From contig OX465109.1 of the NCBI GenBank assembly GCA_949987565.1, positions 10,804,509-10,868,508 on the forward strand: DNA of 64,000 nucleotides, given 5' to 3'. This DNA comes from Luidia sarsii. Lineage: Eukaryota > Echinodermata > Asteroidea > Paxillosida > Luidiidae. Position numbers and translations under genes: made by a program. Below, one piece after another: positions 1 to 11,317 of the stretch. The notes under the pieces were generated by a model. That model saw only the letters and a program-made list of their open reading frames with translations. It did no database searches and was not told where the DNA came from. Within the stretch, counting starts at the first letter, position 1; each line of letters begins with the position of its first letter.

Positions 1-100
1 GCAAACGCAACTGACCCTCATCAGGGAGGGAGCTTGTCTGTCTGCAGTGTATGGCATGACGATCGGTGCAGTGTTCCCAGAAAAAAAAACACCTTGCAGG

Positions 101-122
101 TTAATATCTCCTTCGATATTAA
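101..122. repeat. A-specific inverted repeat (8-bp arms, 6-nt loop), first example
   Basis: Arms ttaatatc (101-108) and gatattaa (115-122) are exact reverse complements around the loop tccttc. The dyad recurs in most type A monomers. B monomers read gattttaa in the right arm, which breaks one pair. Monomers with ttaatatatcc keep a 7-bp version. A hairpin or cruciform is possible but unproven. Confidence 0.75.
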
Positions 123-225
123 TTTCCCATAGCTAAAAATTGGCGCGCAGAGAGCCCATGGAGGGGGCTATCGACTAGTGTTAAGATAATTGAAATCGGA
201 CAAGTACACATGAAAACATCATCAA

Positions 226-449
226 GCAAAGGCAACTCACCATCATCAGGGAGAGAGCTTGTCTGTCGACAGTGTATGGCATGACGATCGGTGCAGTGTT
301 CCCAGAAAAAAAACACCTTGCAGGTTAATATCTCCTTCGATATTAATTTCCCACAGCTAAAAATTGGCGCGCAGAGAGCCCTTGGAGGGGGCTATCGACT
401 AGTGTTAAGATAATTGAAATCGGACAAGTACACATAAAAACATCATCAA
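226..449 (+). repeat. Chimeric monomer: B head joined to A body
   Basis: The unit begins like B (gcaaaggcaactcaccatc) but continues as A from tatggcatgacg, so it breaks the A-B alternation. At the switch the usual tctgtctgcagtg reads tctgtcgacagtg, which creates a 10-bp palindrome. The tail reads cacataaaaac instead of cacatgaaaac. A second copy lies 2,483 bp downstream. Confidence 0.8.
263..272. repeat. Perfect 10-bp palindrome ctgtcgacag (copy 1)
   Basis: The site replaces ctgtctgcag in the head of the chimeric monomer and includes a SalI-type core gtcgac. It is seen in only two monomers of the window and marks the 2,483-bp repeat. Confidence 0.85.
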
Positions 450-596
450 GCAAAGGCAACTCACCATCATCAGGGAGAGAGCTTGTCTGTCTGCAGTGTA
501 GCGCATAGCAAAGGGTACAGTGTTCCTAGAAAGAAAGATACACTTTGCAGGTTAATATCTCCTTCGATTTTAATGTCACAAAGCTAAAACTTGGCC

Positions 597-603
597 TATA
601 AAG
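597..603 (+). promoter_or_regulatory. TATA-like motif tataaag in B monomers (example)
   Basis: B monomers carry ggcctataaagagccc, which contains TATAAAG and fits the TATAWAR consensus. A and C monomers have gcgcgcag or gcgtgcag at the same place. The motif therefore recurs about every 452 bp on the + strand. There is no independent evidence of transcription, so this is a candidate only. Confidence 0.3.
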
Positions 604-675
604 AGCCCTTGGAGGGAGCTATCGACTAGTATTAAAATTTTGAAATCGGACAACTACACAAGAAAAGATCATCAA

Positions 676-901
676 GCAAACGCAACTGACCCTCATCGGG
701 GAGGGAGCTTGTCTGTCTGCAGTGTATGGCATGACGATCGGTGCAGTGTTCCCAGAAAGAAAAAACACCTTGCAGGTTAATATCTCCTTCGATATTAATT
801 TCCCATAGCTAAAAATTGGCGCGCAGAGAGCCCTTGGAGGGGAATATCGACTAGTGTTAAGATAATTGAAATCGGACAAGTACACATGAAAACATCATCA
901 A
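676..901 (+). repeat. Representative type A monomer (226 bp)
   Basis: The unit runs from gcaaacgcaact to catcatcaa. In order it shows tgaccctcatc, gggagggagcttgtctgt, ctgcagtgtatggcatgac, cgatcggtgcagtgttccc, an A-rich tract (here agaaagaaaaaacacc), ttgcaggttaatatctcc, gatattaatttccca, attggcgcgcagagagccc, and the tail aagataattgaaatcgg then caagtacacatg. The A-rich tract defines subtypes elsewhere: aaaaaataacacc, aaaaaaaagaaacc, aaaaaaaacacc and aaaaaaaaaacc. Confidence 0.9.
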
Positions 902-1128
902 GCAAAGGCAACTCACCATCATCAGGGAGAGAGCTTGTCTGTCTGCAGTGTACCGCGTAGCAAAGGTTTCGGTGTTCCTAGAAAGAAAGATACACTTTGC
1001 AAGTTAATATCTCCTTCGATTTTAATGTCACAGAGCTAAAACTTGGCCTATAAAGAGCCCTTGGAGGGGGCTATCGACTAGTGTTAAAATATTTGAAATC
1101 GGACAACTACACAAGAAAAGATCATCAA
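902..1128 (+). repeat. Representative type B monomer (227 bp)
   Basis: The unit starts gcaaaggcaactcaccatc and shows gggagagagcttg, the head variant ctgcagtgtaccgcgtag, cctagaaagaaagatacac, gattttaatgtcacagagc, ggcctataaagagccc and the tail aaaatatttgaaatcgg then caactacacaag. B units fall into three head classes: agcgcatagcaaagggtacgg, gtgtacagtgttgcgcatag, and accgcgtagcaaaggtttcgg as here. It aligns with type A along its full length. The two differ mainly in the middle (catag versus catgac), the atat/attt block, the ctataaag/gcgcgcag block and the tail. Confidence 0.9.
1056..1072. repeat. GC-rich dyad shared by A and B monomers (example)
   Basis: agccc and gggct (5-bp arms) flank ttggagg. 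The dyad is present in both monomer types with the common ggagggggct sequence and is lost in variants reading ggagggagct or ggagagagct. The arms are short, so structural significance is uncertain. Confidence 0.5.
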
Positions 1129-2483
1129 GCAAACGCAACTGACCCTCATCAGGGAGGGAGCTTGTCTGTCTGCAGTGTATGGCATGACGATCGGTGCAGT
1201 GTTCCCAGAAAAAATAACACCTTGCAGGTTAATATATCCTTCGATATTAATTTCCCATAGCTAAAAATTGGCGCGCAGAGAGCCCTTGGAGGGGAATATC
1301 GACTAGTGTTAAGATAATTGAAATCGGACAAGTACACATGAAAACATCATCAAGCAAAGGCAACTCACCATCATCAGGGAGAGAGCTTGTCTGTCTGCAG
1401 TGTAGCGCATACCAAAGGGTACGGTGTTCCTAGAAAGAAAGATACACTTTGCAGGTTAATATCTCCTTCGATTTTAATGTCACGAAGCTAAAACTTGGCC
1501 TATTAAGAGCCCTTGGAGGGGGCTATCGACTAGTGTTAAAATATTTGAAATCGGACAACTACACAAGAAAAGATCATCAAGCAAACGCAACTGACCCTCA
1601 TCAGGGAGGGAGCTTGTCTGTCTGCAGTGTATGGCATGACGATCGGTGCAGTGTTCCCAGAAAAAAAACACCTTGCAGGTTAATATCTCCTTCGATATTA
1701 ATTTCCCACAGCTAAAAAGTGGCGTGCAGAGAGCCCTTGGAGGGGGCTATCGACTAGTGTTAAGATAATTGAAATCGGACAAGTACACATGAAAACATCA
1801 TCAAGCAAAGGCAACTCACCATCATCAGGGAGAGAGCTTGTCTGTCTGCAGTGTAGCGCATAGCAAAGGGTACGGTGTTCCTAGAAAGAAAGATACACTT
1901 TGCAGGTTAATATCTCCTTCGATTTTAATGTCACAGAGCTAAAACTTGGCCTATAAAGAGCCCTTGGAGGGGGCTATCGACTAGTGTTAAAATATTTGAA
2001 ATCGGACAACTACACAAGAAAAGATCATCAAGCAAACGCAACTGACCCTCATCAGGGAGGGAGCTTGTCTGTCTGCAGTGTATGGCATGACGATCGGTGC
2101 AGTGTTCCCAGAAAAAAAAACACCTTGCAGGTTAATATCTCCTTCGATATTGATTTCCCACAGCTAAAACGTGGCGTGTAGAGAGCCCTTGGAGGGGGCT
2201 ATCGACTAGTGTTAAGATAATTGAAATCGGACAAGTACACATGAAAACATCATCAAGCAAAGGCAACTCACCATCATCAGGGAGAGAGCTTGTCTGTGTA
2301 CAGTGTTGCGCATAGCAAAGGTTTCGGTGTTCCTAGAAAGAAAGATACACTTTGCAGGTTAATATCTCCTTCGATTTTAATGTCACAGAGCTAAAACTTG
2401 GCCTATAAAGAGCCCTTGGAGAGAGCTATCGACTAGTGTTTAAATATTTGAAATCGGACAACTACACAAGAAAAGATCATCAA

Positions 2484-4348
2484 GCAAACGCAACTGACCC
2501 TCATCAGGGAGGGAGCTTGTCTGTCTGCAGTGTATGGCATGACGATCGGTGCAGTGTTCCCAGAAAAAAAAACACCTTGCAGGTTAATATCTCCTTCGAT
2601 ATTAATTTCCCATAGCTAAAAAATGGCGCGCAGAGAGCCCATGGAGGGGGCTATCGACTAGTGTTAAGATAATTGAAATCGGACAAGTACACATGAAAAC
2701 ATCATCAAGCAAAGGCAACTCACCATCATCAGGGAGAGAGCTTGTCTGTCGACAGTGTATGGCATGACGATCGGTGCAGTGTTCCCAGAAAAAAAACACC
2801 TTGCAGGTTAATATCTCCTTCGATATTAATTTCCCACAGCTAAAAATTGGCGCGCAGAGAGCCCTTGGAGGGGGCTATCGACTAGTGTTAAGATAATTGA
2901 AATCGGACAAGTACACATAAAAACATCATCAAGCAAAGGCAACTCACCATCATCAGGGAGAGAGCTTGTCTGTCTGCAGTGTAGCGCATAGCAAAGGGTA
3001 CAGTGTTCCTAGAAAGAAAGATACACTTTGCAGGTTAATATCTCCTTCGATTTTAATGTCACAAAGCTAAAACTTGGCCTATAAAGAGCCCTTGGAGGGA
3101 GCTATCGACTAGTATTAAAATTTTGAAATCGGACAACTACACAAGAAAAGATCATCAAGCAAACGCAACTGACCCTCATCGGGGAGGGAGCTTGTCTGTC
3201 TGCAGTGTATGGCATGACGATCGGTGCAGTGTTCCCAGAAAGAAAAAACACCTTGCAGGTTAATATCTCCTTCGATATTAATTTCCCATAGCTAAAAATT
3301 GGCGCGCAGAGAGCCCTTGGAGGGGAATATCGACTAGTGTTAAGATAATTGAAATCGGACAAGTACACATGAAAACATCATCAAGCAAAGGCAACTCACC
3401 ATCATCAGGGAGAGAGCTTGTCTGTCTGCAGTGTACCGCGTAGCAAAGGTTTCGGTGTTCCTAGAAAGAAAGATACACTTTGCAAGTTAATATCTCCTTC
3501 GATTTTAATGTCACAGAGCTAAAACTTGGCCTATAAAGAGCCCTTGGAGGGGGCTATCGACTAGTGTTAAAATATTTGAAATCGGACAACTACACAAGAA
3601 AAGATCATCAAGCAAACGCAACTGACCCTCATCAGGGAGGGAGCTTGTCTGTCTGCAGTGTATGGCATGACGATCGGTGCAGTGTTCCCAGAAAAAATAA
3701 CACCTTGCAGGTTAATATATCCTTCGATATTAATTTCCCATAGCTAAAAATTGGCGCGCAGAGAGCCCTTGGAGGGGAATATCGACTAGTGTTAAGATAA
3801 TTGAAATCGGACAAGTACACATGAAAACATCATCAAGCAAAGGCAACTCACCATCATCAGGGAGAGAGCTTGTCTGTCTGCAGTGTAGCGCATACCAAAG
3901 GGTACGGTGTTCCTAGAAAGAAAGATACACTTTGCAGGTTAATATCTCCTTCGATTTTAATGTCACGAAGCTAAAACTTGGCCTATTAAGAGCCCTTGGA
4001 GGGGGCTATCGACTAGTGTTAAAATATTTGAAATCGGACAACTACACAAGAAAAGATCATCAAGCAAACGCAACTGACCCTCATCAGGGAGGGAGCTTGT
4101 CTGTCTGCAGTGTATGGCATGACGATCGGTGCAGTGTTCCCAGAAAAAAAACACCTTGCAGGTTAATATCTCCTTCGATATTAATTTCCCACAGCTAAAA
4201 AGTGGCGTGCAGAGAGCCCTTGGAGGGGGCTATCGACTAGTGTTAAGATAATTGAAATCGGACAAGTACACGTGAAAACATCATCAAGCAAAGGCAACTC
4301 ACCATCATCAGGGAGAGAGCTTGTCTGTCTGCAGTGTAGCGCATAGCA
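2484..4348 (+). repeat. 11-monomer higher-order repeat, partial unit 2
   Basis: This stretch is nearly identical to 1-1865. Differences seen include ctaaaaaatgg versus ctaaaaattgg near 2617 and cacgtgaaa versus cacatgaaa near 4271. Identity of the markers stops near 4350, where this copy reads aaaggtttcgg and unit 1 reads aaagggtacgg. Confidence 0.85.
2746..2755. repeat. Perfect 10-bp palindrome ctgtcgacag (copy 2)
   Basis: This lies exactly 2,483 bp after the first copy and sits in the same chimeric monomer context. Confidence 0.85.
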
Positions 4349-4432
4349 AAGGTTTCGGTGTTCCTAGAAAGAAAGATACACTTTGCAGGTTAATATCTCC
4401 TTCGATTTTAATGTCACAGAGCTAAACCTTGG

Positions 4433-5173
4433 CCTATAAAGAGCCCTTGGAGGGGGCTATCGACTAGTGTTAAAATATTTGAAATCGGACAACTACACAA
4501 GAAAAGATCATCAAGCAAACGCAACTGACCCTCATCAAGGAGGGAGCTTGTCTGTCTGCAGTGTATGGCATGACGATCGGTGCAGTGTTCCCAGAAAAAA
4601 TAACACCTTGCAGGTTAATATATCCTTCGATATTAATTTCCCATAGCTAAAAATTGGCGCGCAGAGAGCCCTTGGAGGGGAATATCGACTAGTGTTAAGA
4701 TAATTGAAATCGGACAAGTACACATGAAAACATCATCAAGCAAAGGCAACTCACCATCATCAGGGAGAGAGCTTGTCTGTCTGCAGTGTAGCGCATACCA
4801 AAGGGTACGGTGTTCCTAGAAAGAAAGATACACTTTGCAGGTTAATATCTCCTTCGATTTTAATGTCACGAAGCTAAAACTTGGCCTATTAAGAGCCCTT
4901 GGAGGGGGCTATCGACTAGTGTTAAAATATTTGAAATCGGACAACTACACAAGAAAAGATCATCAAGCAAACGCAACTGACCCTCATCAGGGAGGGAGCT
5001 TGTCTGTCTGCAGTGTATGGCATGACGATCGGTGCAGTGTTCCCAGAAAAAAAACACCTTGCAGGTTAATATCTCCTTCGATATTAATTTCCCACAGCTA
5101 AAAAGTGGCGTGCAGAGAGCCCTTGGAGGGGGCTATCGACTAGTGTTAAGATAATTGAAATCGGACAAGTACA
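4433..5173 (+). repeat. Copy of 3530-4270 at 903-bp offset (4 monomers)
   Basis: It shares aaaaaataacacc with ttaatatatcc, ggaggggaatatcg and gcgcataccaaaggg with the upstream copy. One difference is catcaaggagg here versus catcagggagg upstream. The preceding and following B heads differ, which sets the approximate edges. Confidence 0.75.
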
Positions 5174-5884
5174 CATGAAAACATCATCAAGCAAAGGCAA
5201 CTCACCATCATCAGGGAGAGAGCTTGTCTGTCTGCAGTGTAGCGCATAGCAAAGGGTACGGTGTTCCTAGAAAGAAAGATACACTTTGCAGGTTAATATC
5301 TCCTTCGATTTTAATGTCACAGAGCTAAAACTTGGCCTATAAAGAGCCCTTGGAGGGGGCTATCGACTAGTGTTAAAATATTTGAAATCGGACAACTACA
5401 CAAGAAAAGATCATCAAGCAAACGCAACTGACCCTCATCAGGGAGGGAGCTTGTCTGTCTGCAGTGTATGGCATGACGATCGGTGCAGTGTTCCCAGAAA
5501 AAAAACACCTTGCAGGTTAATATCTCCTTCGATATTAATTTCCCACAGCTAAAAAGTGGCGTGCAGAGAGCCCTTGGAGGGGGCTATCGACTAGTGTTAA
5601 GATAATTGAAATCGGACAAGTACACGTGAAAACATCATCAAGCAAAGGCAACTCACCATCATCAGGGAGAGAGCTTGTCTGTCTGCAGTGTAGCGCATAG
5701 CAAAGGTTTCGGTGTTCCTAGAAAGAAAGATACACTTTGCAGGTTAATATCTCCTTCGATTTTAATGTCACAGAGCTAAACCTTGGCCTATAAAGAGCCC
5801 TTGGAGGGGGCTATCGACTAGTGTTCAAATATTTGAAATCGGACAACTACACAAGAAAAGATCATCAAGCAAACGCAACTGACC
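5174..5884 (+). repeat. A-B dimers linking two higher-order blocks
   Basis: This is regular monomer sequence. The stretch from about 5,552 to 5,820 repeats 4,201-4,469 at a 1,351-bp offset, with the shared markers cacgtgaaaac and gctaaaccttggcc. I see nothing other than satellite here. Confidence 0.7.
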
Positions 5885-7290
5885 CTCATCGAGAGGGAGC
5901 TTGTCTGTCTGCAGTGTATGGCATGACGATCGGTGCAGTGTTCCCAGAAAGAAAAAACACCTTGCAGGTTAATATCTCCTTCGATATTAATTTCCCATAG
6001 CTAAAATTTGGCGCGCAGAGAGCCCTTGGAGGGGGCTATCGACTAGTGTTAAGATAATTGAAATCGGACAAGTACACATGAAAACATCATCAAGCAAAGG
6101 CATTTCACCATCATCAGGGAGAGAGCTTGTCTGTGTACAGTGTTGCGCATAGCAAAGGTTTCGGTGTTCCTAGAAAGAAAGATACACTTTGCAGGTTAAT
6201 ATCTCCTTCGATTTTAATGTCACAGAGCTAAAACTTGGCCTATAAAGAGCCCTTGGAGGGGGCTATCGACTAGTGTTAAAATATTTGAAATCGGACAACT
6301 ACACAAGAAAAGATCATCAAGCAAACGCAACTGACCCTCATCGGGGAGGGAGCTTGTCTGTCTGCAGTGTATGGCATGACGATCGGTGCAGTGTTCCCAG
6401 AAAGAAAAAACACCTTGCAGGTTAATATCTCCTTCGATATTAATTTCCCATAGCTAAAAATTGGCGCGCAGAGAGCCCTTGGAGGGGGCTATCGACTAGT
6501 GTTAAGATAATTGAAATCGGACAAGTACACATGAAAACATCATCAAGCAAACGCAACTCACCATCATCAGGGAGAGAGTTTGTCTGTCTGCAGTGTAGCG
6601 CATAGCAAAGGGTACGGTGTTCCTAGAAAGAAAGATACAATTTGCAGGTTAATAGCTCCTTCGATTTTAATGTCACAGAGCTAAAACTTGCCCTATAAAG
6701 AGCCCTTGGAGGGAGCTATCGACTAGTGTTAAAATATTTGAAATCGGACAACTACACAAGAAAAGATCATTAAGCAAACGCAACTTACCCTCATCAGGGA
6801 GGGAGCTTGTCTGTCTGCAGTGTATGGCATGACGATCGGTGCAGTGTTCCCAGAAAGAAAAAACACCTTGCAGGTTAATATCTCCTTCGATATTAATTTC
6901 CCACAGCTAAAACTTCGCGTGCCGAGAGCCCTTGGAGGGGGCTATCGACTAGTGTTAAGATAATTGAAATCGGACATATACACATGAAAACATCATCAAG
7001 CAAAGGCATTTCACCATCATCAGGGAGAGAGCTTGTCTGTGTACAGTGTTGCGCATAGCAAAGGTTTCGGTGTTCCTAGAAAGAAAGATACACTTTGCAG
7101 GTTAATATCTCCTTCGATTTTAATGTCACAAAGCTAAAACTTGGCGCGCAGAGAGCCCTTGGAGGAGGGCTATCGACTAGTGTTAAGATAATTGAAATCG
7201 GACAAGTACACATGAAAACATCGTCAAGCAAAGGCAACTCACCATCATCAGGGAGAGAGCTTGTCTGTCTGCAGTGTACCGCGTAGCAAA
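5885..7290 (+). repeat. Six-monomer block, copy 1 (repeated at 11,318 and 45,162)
   Basis: Markers in order are catcgagaggg, gagagtttgtctg with the head gcaaacgcaactcacc, gatacaatttgcagg with taatagctcc, catcattaagc, caacttaccctc, aacttcgcgtgccgag, ggcatttcacc, and a C monomer with catcgtcaag. Private differences here are cttgccctataaag and cggacatatacac. It ends near the accgcgtag head. Confidence 0.8.
7095..7286 (+). repeat. First type C monomer body (B head, A tail)
   Basis: A B-type head (gtgtacagtgttgcgc) and gattttaatgtcacaaagc are followed by the A-type ggcgcgcag, ggaggagggct with one base rearranged, and the A tail ending catcgtcaag. The same type recurs near 12,528, 14,421, 18,490, 21,573, 22,662, 25,869, 26,958, 28,091, 29,405, 30,494, 31,627, 33,973, 36,010, 37,776, 40,121, 42,341, 46,372, 48,181, 53,155 and 57,449. 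These are positions of the shared tgcaggttaatat point. Confidence 0.8.
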
Positions 7291-9194
7291 GGTTTCGGTG
7301 TTCCTAGAAAGAAAGATACACTTTGCAGGTTAATATCTCCTTCGATTTTAATGTCACAGAGCTAAAACTTGGCCTATAAAGAGCCCTTGGAGGGGGCTAT
7401 CGACTAGTGTTAAGATAATTGAAATCGGACAAGTACACATGAAAACATCCTCAAGCAAAGGCAACTCACCATCATCAGGGAGAGAGCTTGTCTGTCTGCA
7501 GTGTAGCGCATAGCAAAGGGTACGGTGTTCCTAGAAAGAAAGATACACTTTGCAGGTTAATATCTCCTTCGATTTTAATGTCACAGAGCTAAAACTTGGC
7601 CAATAAAGAGCCCTTGGAGGGAGCTATCGACTTGTGTTAAAATATTTGAAATCGGACAACTACACAAGAAAAGATCATCAAGCAAACGCAACTGACCCTC
7701 ATCGGGGAGGGAGCTTGTCTGTCTGCAGTGTATGGCATGACGATCGGTGCAGTGTTCCCAGAAAGAAAAAACACCTTGCAGGTTAATATCTCCTTCGATA
7801 TTAATTTCCCATAGCTAAAAATTGGCGCGCAGAGAGCCCTTGGAGGGGGCTATCGACTAGTGTTAAGATAATTGAAATCGGACAAGTACACATGAAAACA
7901 TCATCAAGCAAACGCAACTCACCATCATCAGGGAGAGAGTTTGTCTGCCTGCAGTGTAGCGCATAGCAAAGGGTACGGTGTTCCTAGAAAGAAAGATACA
8001 CTTTGCAGGTTAATATCTCCTTCGATTTTAATGTCAAGAAGCTAAAACTTGGCCTATAAAGAGCCCTTGGAGGGGGCTATCGACTAGTGTTAAAATATTT
8101 GAAATCGGACAACTACACAAGAAAAGATCATCAAGCAAACGCAACTGACCCTCATCGAGAGGGAGCTTGTCTGTCTGCAGTGTATGGCATGACGATCGGT
8201 GCAGTGTTCCCAGAAAGAAAAAACACCTTGCAGGTTAATATCTCCTTCGATATTAATTTCCCATAGCTAAAAATTGGCGCGCAGAGAGCCCTTGGAGGGG
8301 GCTATCGACTAATGTTAAGATAATTGAAATCGGACAAGTACACATGAAAACATCATCAAGCAAAGGCAACTCACCATCATCAGGGAGAGAGCTTGTCTGT
8401 GTACAGTGTTGCGCATAGCAAAGGTTTCGGTGTTCCTAGAAAGAAAGATACACTTTGCAGGTTAATATCTCCTTAGATTTTAATGTCACAGAGCTAAAAC
8501 TTGGCCTATAAAGAGCCCTTGGAGAGAGCTATCGACTAGTGTTAAAATATTTGAAATCGGACAACTACACAAGAAAAGATCATCAAGCAAACGCAACTGA
8601 CCCTCATCAGGGAGGGAGCTTGTCTGTCTGCAGTGTATGGCATGACGATCGGTGCAGTGTTCCCAGAAAAAAAAGAAACCTTGCAGGTTAATATCTCCTT
8701 CGATATTAATTTCCCACAGCTAGAAATTGGCGTGCAGAGAGCCCTTGGAGGGGGCTATCGACTAGTGTTAAGATAATTGAAATCGGACAAGTACACATGA
8801 AAACATCATCAAGCAAAGGCAACTCACCATCATCAGGGAGAGAGCTTGTCTGTCTGCAGTGTAGCGCATAGCAAAGGGTACGGTGTTCCTAGAAAGAAAG
8901 ATACACTTTGCAGGTTAATATCTCCTTCGATTTTAATGTCACGAAGCTAAAACTTGGCCTATAAAGAGCCCTTGGAGGGGGCTATCGACTAGTGTTAAAA
9001 TATTTGAAATCGGACAACTACACAAGAAAAGATCATCAAGCAAACGCAACTGACCCTCATCGACAGGGAGCTTGTCTGTCTGCAGTGTATGGCATGACGA
9101 TCGGTGCAGTGTTCCCAGAAAGAAAAAACACCTTGCAGGTTAATATCTCCTTCGATATTAATTTCCCATAGCTAAAAATTGGCGCGCAGAGAGC
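7291..9194 (+). repeat. Mixed A/B monomers with tail swaps
   Basis: The first B monomer here ends with an A tail (aagataattg near 7,410). Later monomers carry ggccaataaag (7,601), gtctgcctgcag (~7,946) and gtcaagaagc (~8,034). That same set reappears in order near 47.1-47.5 kb and 52.3-52.7 kb. A private SpeI-site loss reads gacttgtg near 7,630, and another reads gactaatg near 8,308. Confidence 0.75.
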
Positions 9195-10099
9195 CCTTGG
9201 AGGGGGCTATCGACTAGTGTTAAGATAATTGAAATCGGACAAGTACACATGAAAACATCATCAAGCAAAGGCAACTCACCATCATCAGGGAGAGAGCTTG
9301 TCTGTGTACAGTGTTGCGCATAGCAAAGGTTTCGGTGTTCCTAGAAAGAAAGATACACTTTGCAGGTTAATATCTCCTTCGATTTTAATGTCACAGAGCT
9401 AAACCTTGGCCTATAAAGAGCCCTTGGAGGGGGCTATCGACTAGTGTTAAAATATTTGAAATCGGACAACTACACAAGAAAAGATCATCAAGCAAACGCA
9501 ACTGACCCTCATCAGGGAGGGAGCTTGTCTGTCTGCAGTGTATGGCATGACGATCGGTGCAGTGTTCCCAGAAAAAATAACACCTTGCAGGTTAATATAT
9601 CCTTCGATATTAATTTCCCACAGCTAGAACTTGGCGTGCAGAGAGCCCTTGGAGGGGGCTATCGACTAGTGTTAAGATAATTGAAATCGGACAAGTACAC
9701 ATGAAAACATCCTCAAGCAAAGGCAACTCACCATCATCAGGGAGAGAGCTTGTCTGTCTGCAGTGTAGCGCATAGCAAAGGGTACGGTGTTCCTAGAAAG
9801 AAAGATACACTTTGCAGGTTAATATCTCCTTCGATTTTAATGTCACAGAGCTAAAACTTGGCCTATAAAGAGCCCTTGGAGGGGGCTATCGACTAGTGTT
9901 AAAATATTTGAAATCGGACAACTACACAAGAAAAGATCATCAAGCAAACGCAACTGACCCTCATCAGGGAGGGAGCTTGTCTGTCTGCAGTGTATGGCAT
10001 GACGATCGGTGCAGTGTTCCCAGAAAAAAAAGAAACCTTGCAGGTTAATATCTCCTTCGATATTAATTTCCCACAGCTAGAAATTGGCGTGCAGAGAGC
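9195..10099 (+). repeat. 905-bp (4-monomer) tandem repeat, copy 1
   Basis: This contains gtgtacagtgttgcgc, gctaaaccttggcc, aaaaaataacacc with ctagaacttggcgtg, catcctcaag, and the A subtype aaaaaaaagaaacc with ctagaaattgg. Confidence 0.8.
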
Positions 10100-11100
10100 C
10101 CTTGGAGGGGGCTATCGACTAGTGTTAAGATAATTGAAATCGGACAAGTACACATGAAAACATCATCAAGCAAAGGCAACTCACCATCATCAGGGAGAGA
10201 GCTTGTCTGTGTACAGTGTTGCGCATAGCAAAGGTTTCGGTGTTCCTAGAAAGAAAGATACACTTTGCAGGTTAATATCTCCTTCGATTTTAATGTCACA
10301 GAGCTAAACCTTGGCCTATAAAGAGCCCTTGGAGGGGGCTATCGACTAGTGTTAAAATATTTGAAATCGGACAACTACACAAGAAAAGATCATCAAGCAA
10401 ACGCAACTGACCCTCATCAGGGAGGGAGCTTGTCTGTCTGCAGTGTATGGCATGACGATCGGTGCAGTGTTCCCAGAAAAAATAACACCTTGCAGGTTAA
10501 TATATCCTTCGATATTAATTTCCCACAGCTAGAACTTGGCGTGCAGAGAGCCCTTGGAGGGGGCTATCGACTAGTGTTAAGATAATTGAAATCGGACAAG
10601 TACACATGAAAACATCCTCAAGCAAAGGCAACTCACCATCATCAGGGAGAGAGCTTGTCTGTCTGCAGTGTAGCGCATAGCAAAGGGTACGGTGTTCCTA
10701 GAAAGAAAGATACACTTTGCAGGTTAATATCTCCTTCGATTTTAATGTCACAGAGCTAAAACTTGGCCTATAAAGAGCCCTTGGAGGGGGCTATCGACTA
10801 GTGTTAAAATATTTGAAATCGGACAACTACACAAGAAAAGATCATCAAGCAAACGCAACTGACCCTCATCAGGGAGGGAGCTTGTCTGTCTGCAGTGTAT
10901 GGCATGACGATCGGTGCAGTGTTCCCAGAAAAAAAAGAAACCTTGCAGGTTAATATCTCCTTCGATATTAATTTCCCACAGCTAGAAATTGGCGTGCAGA
11001 GAGCCCTTGGAGGGGGCTATCGACTAGTGTTAAGATAATTGAAATCGGACAAGTACACATGAAAACATCATCAAGCAAAGGCAACTCACCATCATCAGGG
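10100..11100 (+). repeat. 905-bp (4-monomer) tandem repeat, copy 2
   Basis: The marker order of copy 1 repeats at +905 bp, including the rare gctaaaccttggcc. Similarity continues about 100 bp past one unit, until the B head switches to gtctgcagtgtagcgc near 11,107. Confidence 0.8.
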
Positions 11101-11317
11101 AGAGAGCTTGTCTGTCTGCAGTGTAGCGCATAGCAAAGGGTACGGTGTTCCTAGAAAGAAAGATACACTTTGCAGGTTAATATCTCCTTCGATTTTAATG
11201 TCACAGAGCTAAAACTTGGCCTATAAAGAGCCCTTGGAGGGGGCTATCGACTAGTGTTAAAATATTTGAAATCGGACAACTACACAAGAAAAGATCATCA
11301 AGCAAACGCAACTGACC
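11101..11317 (+). repeat. Type B monomer between two blocks
   Basis: Ordinary agcgcatag-class B sequence joins the 905-bp pair to the following block; nothing else is visible. Confidence 0.7.

Larger units (their letters stand above)
1..2483 (+). repeat. 11-monomer higher-order repeat, unit 1 (2,483 bp)
   Basis: Position 1 aligns with 2484. The two copies share private markers: the ctgtcgacag palindrome, cacataaaaac, ctagtattaaaattttg (missing an a), accgcgtag with ttgcaagtt, and gcgcataccaaaggg. The unit contains the chimeric A-bodied monomer, giving the order A, A-body, B, A, B, A, B and so on. Confidence 0.85.

Noticed and set aside
1..4348. Assembly artefact as the explanation for the near-identical large repeats
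   Set aside because: Each copy has private single-base changes, which a simple echo would not produce. Copy number cannot be verified without reads, so this is only partly rejected.
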